6,745 bases of DNA from Methanomassiliicoccus sp. UBA386 (GTDB lineage Archaea > Thermoplasmatota > Thermoplasmata > Methanomassiliicoccales > Methanomassiliicoccaceae). The notes beneath the pieces are model-generated. The model ran no database searches. It saw nothing but the letters and a program-made list of their open reading frames with translations, and had not been told where the DNA came from. Location of the stretch: assembly GCA_002498285.1 (NCBI GenBank), contig DAGU01000085.1, positions 81,095-87,839 on the forward strand, read 5' to 3'. Shown in pieces: positions 1 to 5,068 of this stretch. The first letter of the stretch is position 1, and each line of letters starts with the position of its first letter. Position numbers and translations under genes: made by a program.

Positions 1-717
1 CGGGAATCGGAGGAGCTGGTCGAAGAGAACTGCCTTCGAGCGGTGGCGGAGGAGCGGGGGCTGGTGATCGCCGACTTCGGACCGCGCAACGTGGAACGGC
101 TGGAGATCTTTCGCCGCATCGCCTCCTCGACCGGCCGGGAGCTGGTTATCCTACCAAAGGACGCGCATCTGCTGGATGCGATGCGCCAGGCCGACGGCGT
201 GGACCGCCTGGACGGCATCCGCATATACGAGGAGCTGCGAACGCGGGAGGAGCGCTACCAGGAGGAGATCAGAGGGCGGCACTCCAGCCGCATGGTCCAG
301 GCGGACGAGATCTCCGACGCCCCCTCGTCCTTCATCCTCAGCTTCTCCTTCTGGGACCTGGGCCGCATGCTGGACATCCGGGCCGGCGGAGGCACGTACA
401 TCTATTCCTCGTCGGAGGCGTTCAGCGAGGAGCAGCAGATCGACTTCAGGCGGCTGTCCAACTGGCTGCACCGGCTGAACATGACCCCGGTCGGGTACCG
501 GATGGCCACGGTGGCCGGGCGGGAGGTGCCGGTTAAAGTGCCGGGATACCACGCCTCGGGCCACATATCCGCGTCAGAAGTGCTCCGGCTCGTGCGCGCG
601 ATCCGCCCGCGCGCGGTGATGCCCGTTCACACCGAAGCACCGGAGTCCTTCGCCTGCCTGGCCGACGACGGCATCGAGGTCATCGTGCCGGAGGAAGGCC
701 GGCCCTACGGCCTGTGA
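1..717 (+). CDS. MBL-fold/beta-CASP ribonuclease-like protein, C-terminal part (5' end outside window)
   Basis: The frame is open from base 1 to the TGA at 715-717, about 238 codons, so the start and the metallo-beta-lactamase core (HxHxDH) lie upstream and cannot be seen. What remains looks like the beta-CASP domain and the closing part of the MBL fold. A hydrophobic strand ends in ADFGPRN (near base 70), where beta-CASP motif A would fall. A YSSSEAF segment lies near 403. Then come HASGH at 550-564 (motif B type) and PVHTE around 622-633 (motif C type), the two histidine motifs that close the metal site in RNase J-like and CPSF73-like nucleases. The family generally cleaves or trims RNA using two zinc ions in the cytoplasm; the substrate cannot be told from this fragment. 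The GTG at 43 is internal, because homologous-looking sequence continues upstream of it. The 3' end overlaps the convergent gene by 13 nt. Confidence 0.8.
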   Translation, partial: RESEELVEENCLRAVAEERGLVIADFGPRNVERLEIFRRIASSTGRELVILPKDAHLLDAMRQADGVDRLDGIRIYEELRTREERYQEEIRGRHSSRMVQADEISDAPSSFILSFSFWDLGRMLDIRAGGGTYIYSSSEAFSEEQQIDFRRLSNWLHRLNMTPVGYRMATVAGREVPVKVPGYHASGHISASEVLRLVRAIRPRAVMPVHTEAPESFACLADDGIEVIVPEEGRPYGL

Positions 718-1460
718 GCATCCAGGCCGAACCACTCGGCCTCCCTGCACACCCGCCGGTATGCCGGGTCGGCAATTATCACGGCAGCGGCCAGTCCTCC
801 GGCCGCGGCCACTCCGGGATGCAGCCCGGCGAACGCGGCGGTGACCGAGGCGGCCGCGGCAGCGCCGCCGAGCGCGGGGCGGAGGCGGTGGGCTTTCACC
901 GCTCTTCGATAACGATCAAGCAGCACGTCCTCGGGGTCCGGCGGGCCCAGGACCGAGGCGGTGATGGCGGCGGAATACAGCGTGGCCTGGAACATGATCT
1001 CGTCCGGCCGCTTCTCCGGCCTGACCTCGGCTATGCACCGTCGGACAAAACGGGGCGAGCATTCGGCGACCTCTATGCCGGCCACCACCGCCTCCCTGGG
1101 AGGCGTCAGGTCCGCTACGTACTCCTCCCTGGCGTCGTGCCGGCGGAACCCCCTGCCGGGGGAGACGCTCTTGTCCTGGACATAGTGCAGCGCCCGGCCC
1201 AGGTTCTTGACCGCCCAGTAGTCGTTGCCGATCAGGTATGCCTTGCGGGCCCTCCACAGGTACGCCATGATGGTGCCTGCCGGCGGGTCGTGATGGGGCG
1301 CCCGGACGATGCGCAGGCCCCGCCCCTGCTCCCGGAAGGCGGCGTCCGGCCGCCGGTCCGGCTCCACCGAGCCGTTGCACAGCCCTCGCTCCAGCTCCTC
1401 GGGCAGGCCCATCTCCAGGGCAATCGCCTTAGCTATGGAAATATGGCTCTTCCACTTCAT
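705..1460 (-). CDS. Zinc-dependent phospholipase C / S1-P1 nuclease-fold protein with hydrophobic C-terminus
   Basis: A 251-residue protein, ATG at 1460-1458, stop TAG. The ligand pattern of the zinc-dependent phospholipase C fold can be read in order: W3 and H6 in MKWKSH, D35 in GSVEPD, H56/H57 in APHHD, then LHYVQD with H92-xxx-D96, then H108-xxx-E112. In Bacillus cereus phospholipase C the same order is W1, H14, D55, H69, H118-xxx-D122, H128, H142-xxx-E146. The H128 equivalent, six residues after the Asp, is G102 here, so one site lacks a ligand. There is no signal peptide, unlike the secreted bacterial enzymes. Residues about 196-230 are Ala/Gly/Val-rich and could form a helical hairpin in the membrane around H214-P215, placing the enzyme domain on the cytoplasmic side. 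Family membership is fairly secure. Activity (phosphodiester hydrolysis of lipid or nucleic acid) is inferred. The gene lies 69 nt downstream of the codirectional gene ending at 1530 and converges on the nuclease gene. Confidence 0.72.
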   Translation of the reverse strand: MKWKSHISIAKAIALEMGLPEELERGLCNGSVEPDRRPDAAFREQGRGLRIVRAPHHDPPAGTIMAYLWRARKAYLIGNDYWAVKNLGRALHYVQDKSVSPGRGFRRHDAREEYVADLTPPREAVVAGIEVAECSPRFVRRCIAEVRPEKRPDEIMFQATLYSAAITASVLGPPDPEDVLLDRYRRAVKAHRLRPALGGAAAAASVTAAFAGLHPGVAAAGGLAAAVIIADPAYRRVCREAEWFGLDAHRP

Positions 1461-1490
1461 CCCTTCTCGGCGCCCGACGGCCCCTCCAGG

Positions 1491-1498
1491 TATAAGAA
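1491..1498 (-). promoter_or_regulatory. Weak TATA-like box before the phospholipase C-like gene
   Basis: On the minus strand the short gap before ATG 1460 contains TTCTTATA, centred about 34 nt upstream of the start codon. It is the only AT-rich octamer in an otherwise GC-rich 69-nt gap. It would give a leader of roughly 8 nt. It fits poorly compared with the boxes at 2093, 2226 and 2860, so read-through from the upstream gene is equally possible. Confidence 0.3.
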
Positions 1499-1529
1499 CG
1501 GGGGCAGGGGCGTCCCGAAAGTGCCGGCC

Positions 1530-2069
1530 TCAGCGGCGCTCCCGCTCCTCCTCCCTGGCCTTCCTTTGATGCAGCACGTCCAGCCCCATGATGGCCACCA
1601 GGGACAGTATGACAACCGCGCCGAGGGCCATGATGATCCTCAGGCCCTCCGAGGCCGATGTCTTCTCCACGCTGATGTTGAACGATAGCAGGACGTCGCT
1701 TGCCGGAGCGCCCTCCGCACCCGGTGTCATGGCCACCAGATAATAGGTCCCGGGCAGCAGCACCAGGGCGGCCGATGCCCCGGTCACGGAGATGAAGGAG
1801 CCTTCGGCGATGTACGTGAACATCTCACCCATCTCGAAGCGGCCGTGATCGGCAGCGCTCATGAGGAAAAGATTGATCCTTTCACCGGCCTCGGCCCTGA
1901 CATCGTATGAGATCCTGGTCTCGCGGTCAAGGGCGATCTGCCATGAGTGCGACCCTCCGGAAGGGAGGAGCACCTCGCCGGCGTCGGCGGAGGCGGGGGT
2001 GAACAGGACGATCGAGATGAGAAGAGCCGATGCTATCACAGGAAGTATTTTTATTACCGTCCAGTACAC
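1530..2069 (-). CDS. Secreted-domain single-span membrane protein with GOLD/emp24-like beta domain
   Basis: A 179-residue protein. The start is taken as GTG 2069-2067 because a strong TATA box sits 29-30 nt upstream and the first residues then form a normal signal peptide: short basic n-region ending at K7, hydrophobic residues 8-23, and a TPASA site with likely cleavage after A28. Residues about 31-135 make a beta-rich outer domain. It contains ISYDV, INLFLMS, a GEMFTYIAEGSF stretch and LPGTYYLVA, a pattern I associate with archaeal GOLD-like domains that end in a GTYYLV strand. Residues 143-163 are a single transmembrane helix. The last 14 or so residues are highly charged and would lie inside the cell. 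Predicted topology is type I, with the domain outside. No catalytic motif is seen; a role in envelope assembly or binding is only a guess. It may be cotranscribed with the phospholipase C-like gene 69 nt downstream. Confidence 0.75.
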   Translation of the reverse strand: MYWTVIKILPVIASALLISIVLFTPASADAGEVLLPSGGSHSWQIALDRETRISYDVRAEAGERINLFLMSAADHGRFEMGEMFTYIAEGSFISVTGASAALVLLPGTYYLVAMTPGAEGAPASDVLLSFNISVEKTSASEGLRIIMALGAVVILSLVAIMGLDVLHQRKAREEERERR

Positions 2070-2092
2070 CCCGTACTAACTTTGGAGCAACC

Positions 2093-2102
2093 TAATAATA
2101 AA
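2093..2102 (-). promoter_or_regulatory. TATA box for the GOLD-like membrane protein gene
   Basis: Minus-strand TTTATTATTA, preceded by the purine-rich GGAAACC that could act as BRE. The octamer TTTATTAT (2102-2095) is centred about 29 nt before GTG 2069, which predicts a leaderless or nearly leaderless mRNA. The same octamer recurs before the gene at 2891. Confidence 0.7.
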
Positions 2103-2181
2103 GGTTTCCATATCCCGTTTTCCAGGTCCAAACCAGACGACCTGCCGCCGAATGCGGGGCATGTTCCGGATGTCACCGCAG

Positions 2182-2210
2182 GTCTGACATAAATGGTACA
2201 AGCGTCAGAC
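2182..2210. promoter_or_regulatory. Inverted repeat GTCTGAC-N15-GTCAGAC, candidate operator
   Basis: Two perfect 7-bp half-sites (2182-2188 and 2204-2210) have centres 22 bp apart, about two helical turns. The right half ends 15 bp before the TATA box at 2226. The element lies in the 186-bp divergent promoter region, so a dimeric regulator bound here could reach the plus-strand gene and possibly both. A CAGAC also occurs at 2134-2138. A second overlapping 7-bp inverted repeat, GACCTGC (2139-2145) with GCAGGTC (2178-2184), shares bases with the left half-site. Symmetry is read directly from the sequence; the operator role is inferred. Confidence 0.4.
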
Positions 2211-2225
2211 ACAAAGCTGACAATG

Positions 2226-2234
2226 TTTATATAA
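2226..2234 (+). promoter_or_regulatory. TATA box for the four-helix membrane protein gene
   Basis: TTTATATAA, the best match to the archaeal consensus in the window. Its centre is 26 nt before ATG 2256, so transcription should begin at or next to that ATG. This decides the start. The in-frame TTG at 2235 abuts the box and would not be in the transcript. Confidence 0.8.
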
Positions 2235-2255
2235 TTGGATGACGATTCGATAAGC

Positions 2256-2663
2256 ATGTCTCAGGATGGGAAGACATTCGACATTAGGAACATCGACGGC
2301 CAGGCCGTTGGTGTTATCACTATAGCGATCGGCTTCGCACTGCTGATCGCTTTCTACGTTGTCAGGGAAAGCATATACCTCATGATACCGGTCATCATGC
2401 TTGAGATCGGCATATATGGAATGGCCCTCGGCGCCTTCTCCTACCTCCGGGGCGCCCGGACCACCGGCCGCTGGGGCAATGACTCGGTGTACAGCCTGTT
2501 CTGGGGAAGCATGATCGCCGTCATCGGCGCCATGTGGATCACCTACGACCGGCTTGCTACCATCGAGGCCCTGCCTGCCTTCGTCGCCGTGTTCCTGTTC
2601 TACTTCGGCATCACCATGCTGATCCTGAACCGGAACAAGACGGTGAGGTCCAGGGTCTGGTAA
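2256..2663 (+). CDS. Four-helix integral membrane protein of unknown function
   Basis: A 135-residue protein from ATG 2256, chosen over an in-frame TTG at 2235 because the TATA box at 2226-2234 sits exactly where a leaderless transcript would begin at 2256. The first 16 residues are polar (MSQDGKTFDIRNIDGQ). Four hydrophobic segments follow, at about residues 17-36, 40-62, 79-97 and 106-124, with a basic loop RGARTTGR between helices 2 and 3 and a basic tail NRNKTVRSRVW. Both termini and the basic loop would face the cytoplasm by the positive-inside rule. Conserved-looking catalytic or metal-binding residues are absent, and I do not recognise the family. It is divergent from the GOLD-like gene and followed by a structured intergenic stretch, so it is probably monocistronic. 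Confidence 0.75.
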   Translation: MSQDGKTFDIRNIDGQAVGVITIAIGFALLIAFYVVRESIYLMIPVIMLEIGIYGMALGAFSYLRGARTTGRWGNDSVYSLFWGSMIAVIGAMWITYDRLATIEALPAFVAVFLFYFGITMLILNRNKTVRSRVW

Positions 2664-2675
2664 ATCCTCTAGCCC

Positions 2676-2730
2676 GGCCGCCCCACTCAGTCACACTCCC
2701 TGAGGCAGCTTGGACCGCTCAGGGGCGGCC
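2676..2730 (+). other. Structured intergenic element with a 9-bp closing stem and competing inner hairpins
   Basis: GGCCGCCCC (2676-2684) is perfectly complementary to GGGGCGGCC (2722-2730). Inside, CTCAG (2686-2690) can pair with CTGAG (2700-2704). Alternatively CCCTGAG (2698-2704) can pair with CTCAGGG (2718-2724), which also uses part of the closing stem. The element begins 13 nt after the stop codon at 2663. It may be a 3'-end stabilising structure, part of a terminator, or a small RNA. The pairing is directly visible; the function is not. Confidence 0.45.
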
Positions 2731-2739
2731 AATCCCTTC

Positions 2740-2785
2740 CCCGGCCTGACGCCGGGAAACTCGTTCCATTCTTCTCTGATTTGAT
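2740..2785 (+). terminator. Hairpin followed by T-rich stretch, candidate terminator
   Basis: CCCGGC (2740-2745) and GCCGGG (2751-2756) form a perfect 6-bp stem with a 5-nt loop. The stem can extend by two T-A pairs around a bulged C. Downstream, 2761-2785 is T-rich (TTCCATTCTTCTCTGATTT). Archaeal termination mostly depends on T-rich tracts rather than hairpins, so the T-rich part is the stronger clue. It would end the transcript of the membrane protein gene. Confidence 0.35.
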
Positions 2786-2859
2786 GGATGATCGCCATTG
2801 CTTGGCCTCCGTTCGACCACGCTCCCGCGCCGCCGCTGCCGGGGTGGCCGGCCAAATCA

Positions 2860-2867
2860 TTTATTAT
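2860..2867 (+). promoter_or_regulatory. TATA box for the DUF4097-like gene
   Basis: TTTATTAT, flanked upstream by CCAAATCA (possible BRE) and an 8-bp palindrome GGCCGGCC at 2846-2853. The centre is 27-28 nt before ATG 2891, which predicts a leaderless mRNA. It rules out starts further upstream, such as the in-frame one at 2798. Confidence 0.75.
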
Positions 2868-2890
2868 CTAGGCCTTGCCGTTGCTTCATC

Positions 2891-3841
2891 ATGAAGCGCC
2901 TCGGCGGCGATCGCAGAGGGATCATCGGCGTCATCCTGGCGGCCATTGTCATCCTTATAGTGATCATCATCGTGGCGGCGCTGCTGCTCATCCCCTTCCG
3001 CAGCGCCACGGTGGACGAGACCCGGGAGGCGGCCATCGGGCAGGGGGTGGAGGCGCTTCAGCTGAACATCGATGTGGACATGGCCGAGGTGACGGTCAGG
3101 TTCGTGGACGATGCGGACGTCGCAGTGTCGATGAGCGTCAGCGGCAACCAGCGCTCCGGCCTCCTGGGCCCGCAGGAGCCGGTGAACATCACCTGGGAGG
3201 AGCGCACGGAGGGTGATACGCTGATCGTCAACGCCGGCATCACCCTAGGTGGATCCTTCATGCCCTTCTTCGGCAGCGACATCAACTGCACGGTCCTTGT
3301 CTCCAAGCAGCTGCGCACCGCGCTGAGCGTGTCCGCCGGCGTAGGCGGCATGGATGTAGAGGCCACGGACGGCGCGTTCCTGACGTCCATGGACCTCACT
3401 GTGACCACCGGCGGCCTGAGGGCCAACATGGCTGACAACGTCACGCTGGACGGGCCTATGGCGATGGAGGCCACGACGGGCGGGATCGATCTGATATGGA
3501 GCAACGTGGCGGTCGGCGACAATGCATCGGTGGTCTTGAACACCAACACCGGCGGGGTGCGCGCCACCGTGACCCAGACGGAGGGGCTGGGAGGCAATCT
3601 CACCATGAGGGCCACGGCCAACACCGGCGGGGTGGACCTCAGGATGAACCTGGCCGGCAACACGTCGGCGCACGTGATGACGTCGACCTCGGTGGGCGGC
3701 GTCTCGGTGGAGGAGCGCGTCGGCTTCAACGGGACCGACCAGGACCTGAGGTCGGAGAACTATGCCAGCGATTCGAACTTCGAGGTCACGCTTAACACCA
3801 ACACTGGCGGGGTGAACATGCGGCTCAGATACGAAGCGTGA
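2891..3841 (+). CDS. Membrane-anchored DUF4097-like beta-repeat surface protein
   Basis: A 316-residue protein from ATG 2891, fixed by the TATA box at 2860-2867. The N-terminus is basic (K2, R3, R8, R9), then G10-I11-I12-G13 and an unbroken hydrophobic stretch to about residue 35. This could be a plain membrane anchor, or a class III signal cut after RRG10 as in archaellins, which also keep Gly at +3. The rest is a beta-rich domain with seven GG-centred turns, the glycine pairs beginning at residues 152, 174, 197, 221, 246, 269 and 306. Spacing is 22-25 residues apart from the last, and the typical form is NTGGV followed by alternating hydrophobic residues. This is the look of DUF4097/adhesin-type beta-solenoid domains. 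Several N-x-S/T sequons (for example N99-I-T, N132-C-T, N184-V-T, N211-A-S, N236-L-T) would allow N-glycosylation outside the cell. There is one cysteine (C133). No catalytic motif is visible; partner and role are unknown. Confidence 0.75.
   Translation: MKRLGGDRRGIIGVILAAIVILIVIIIVAALLLIPFRSATVDETREAAIGQGVEALQLNIDVDMAEVTVRFVDDADVAVSMSVSGNQRSGLLGPQEPVNITWEERTEGDTLIVNAGITLGGSFMPFFGSDINCTVLVSKQLRTALSVSAGVGGMDVEATDGAFLTSMDLTVTTGGLRANMADNVTLDGPMAMEATTGGIDLIWSNVAVGDNASVVLNTNTGGVRATVTQTEGLGGNLTMRATANTGGVDLRMNLAGNTSAHVMTSTSVGGVSVEERVGFNGTDQDLRSENYASDSNFEVTLNTNTGGVNMRLRYEA
3539..3814 (+). repeat. Near-identical DNA repeats encoding the NTNTGGV motif
   Basis: The copies at 3539-3559 and 3794-3814 encode NTNTGGV and match at 20 of 21 bases (only an ACC/ACT change). 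The copy at 3620-3634 encodes NTGGV and matches the end of the first copy at all 15 bases. They lie in register with the protein repeat and suggest recent internal duplication or conversion, or strict codon preference. Confidence 0.6.
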
Positions 3842-3847
3842 CCATTC

Positions 3848-3859
3848 TCTTCCGGAAGA
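3848..3859. promoter_or_regulatory. 12-bp perfect palindrome TCTTCCGGAAGA upstream of the alcohol dehydrogenase gene
   Basis: A perfect 12-bp palindrome in the 59-bp gap between the DUF4097-like gene and the dehydrogenase gene. It ends about 12 bp before the TATA-like stretch and 41 bp before GTG 3901. The position suits a small dimeric regulator. With no central loop it would not make a good RNA hairpin, so a protein-binding site is the more natural reading. Confidence 0.4.
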
Positions 3860-3871
3860 TATTTCAATTCT

Positions 3872-3880
3872 GTAATCATA
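3872..3880 (+). promoter_or_regulatory. TATA-like box for the alcohol dehydrogenase operon
   Basis: GTAATCATA, centred about 25 nt before GTG 3901, in an AT-rich patch covering 3859-3885. An alternative is GATATTTC at 3858-3865, which would give a leader of about 12 nt. The match to consensus is weaker than at the other promoters, which would suit a regulated promoter. Confidence 0.4.
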
Positions 3881-3900
3881 GTTAACCTGTCCGACTGAGG

Positions 3901-5055
3901 GTGCTGATTCTGAACGATGTGCGTTTGCCAATCAGGAAGTTCGCCTCCCCTGAGACCATCTTCGGCAGCGGCTCATTGGAGCTGGTGGGGCAGCATGCGT
4001 CCAACCTCTCCCGCCGGCGCGTCCTTGTCGTCAGCGACCGCGGGGTGCGGGACGCGGGATGGACCGGAGCGGTGGAGAGGTCGCTGGAGCGGAGCGGCCT
4101 GGAGCATGCTTCCTTCGACCGCGTGGCGGCCAACCCGCGCATCGAGGACGTGGTGAGCGGATCGCGGCGCTATCTGGACGAGGGTTGCGACCTCATCGTG
4201 GCGGTGGGGGGCGGCAGCCCCATGGACTGCGCCAAGTGCATCGGGATAGTGGCGACCAGCGGAAGGGACCTCAGGGAGCTGGAGGGGGTGGACATGGTCC
4301 GCGTTCCGGGACCGCCGCTGATATGCGTGCCGACCACGGCGGGCTCCTCGGCCGACGTGTCGCCCTTCGCCGTCATAACCGACGTGGAGAGAAGAAAGAA
4401 GATGGTCATCATCAGCCGGCTCCTTATCCCCGACCTGTCGGTCCTCGATCCGCAAACGACCATGTCCATGGACGCCGACTTGACCATCTCCACCGGCATG
4501 GACGCGCTAGCGCACGCGTTCGAATCGTACGTGTCCAACGCCTCCTCGCCCCTAACCGACCTCCTAGCGAGGGAGGCGGCCAGGCTCATCGCCGACAATC
4601 TGCCGGCGGTGCACCGCCGCCCCGCGGACGTGGGAGCGAGGGAGCGCATGATGCTCGCCTCCCTCTATGCTGGCCTGGCCCTCTCCAATGCCAGCGTGGG
4701 GCTCCTCCACGCCATGGCCCACGCCATCGGAGGCCTGTACGACTCGACCCATGGCGATGCGGGGGGCGCGCTGCTCGAACATGTGATAGGGTTCAACTAC
4801 CCCTGCGCCCGCGAGAGATACGACGAACTGGAGAGGAGCATGTTCGGCACCGCCGGGGGAGAGGGGTCCCTGATCGGCCGCCTGAAGGGGATGTTTGAGG
4901 AGCTGGGCGCCGACCGCAGCCTGAAAGAGTGCGGCCTCAGCAGGGGGGACATCCCGCGCCTGGCCGAGAACGCCATCCATGACCCGTGCCTGGCCACAAA
5001 TCCGAGGCCGGCGGGGCGCAAGGACATCGAGGTGCTGTATGAGCGGGCGCTGTGA
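3901..5055 (+). CDS. Iron-containing alcohol dehydrogenase (group III, Fe-ADH family)
   Basis: A 384-residue protein, the usual length of this family. It interconverts an alcohol and an aldehyde or ketone with NAD(P)H in the cytoplasm. Residues 1-165 form the nucleotide-binding half: FGSGSLE near residue 21, strand VLVVSD at 41-46, GGGSPMDCAK at 103-112 (dinucleotide phosphates) and TTAGSSADV at 145-153. The second half is the helical metal domain. The four ligands of Escherichia coli FucO (D196, H200, H263, H277) match D201 and H205 in GMDALAHAFE, H270 in LLHAMAH, and H284 in THGDAGG, so the metal site is complete. The substrate cannot be read from sequence; alcohols, glycols and lactaldehyde are all used in the family. 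GTG 3901 is chosen because it precedes the conserved FASPETIFGSG segment by a normal length and a TATA-like box lies 25 nt upstream. GTG 3919 is a less likely alternative. The kinase gene follows after 13 nt. Confidence 0.9.
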   Translation: MLILNDVRLPIRKFASPETIFGSGSLELVGQHASNLSRRRVLVVSDRGVRDAGWTGAVERSLERSGLEHASFDRVAANPRIEDVVSGSRRYLDEGCDLIVAVGGGSPMDCAKCIGIVATSGRDLRELEGVDMVRVPGPPLICVPTTAGSSADVSPFAVITDVERRKKMVIISRLLIPDLSVLDPQTTMSMDADLTISTGMDALAHAFESYVSNASSPLTDLLAREAARLIADNLPAVHRRPADVGARERMMLASLYAGLALSNASVGLLHAMAHAIGGLYDSTHGDAGGALLEHVIGFNYPCARERYDELERSMFGTAGGEGSLIGRLKGMFEELGADRSLKECGLSRGDIPRLAENAIHDPCLATNPRPAGRKDIEVLYERAL

Positions 5056-5068
5056 GCAGGAAGAGAAG

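Noticed and set aside
714..1688. Plus-strand open frame of 324 codons
   Set aside because: It runs antisense to the phospholipase C-like gene, crosses the intergenic gap at 1461-1529, and has low-complexity Gly/Arg/Pro composition with no recognisable domain.
2235..2255. TTG start adding seven residues to the four-helix protein
   Set aside because: The TTG abuts the TATA box and would lie upstream of the predicted transcription start.
2806..2826. GTTCGACC resembling a tRNA T-loop
   Set aside because: The flanking bases do not form a 5-bp T-stem, and no anticodon or acceptor stem can be built around it.
2798..2890. 31-codon N-terminal extension of the beta-repeat gene
   Set aside because: It contains the TATA box, translates to an Arg/Cys-rich stretch, and precedes a perfect anchor starting at ATG 2891.
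3058..3729. Minus-strand open frames opposite the beta-repeat gene (also 3245-3931)
   Set aside because: They mirror the repeats on the coding strand; the plus strand has the promoter, anchor and repeat periodicity.
3539..3814. Short spaced DNA repeats suggesting a CRISPR-like array
   Set aside because: They are in frame, unevenly spaced, and encode the protein's NTGGV turns.
4979..5068. 30-codon N-terminal extension of the kinase into the dehydrogenase gene
   Set aside because: The extension is Arg/Cys-rich, overlaps conserved dehydrogenase coding sequence, and adds nothing to the PAS kinase architecture.
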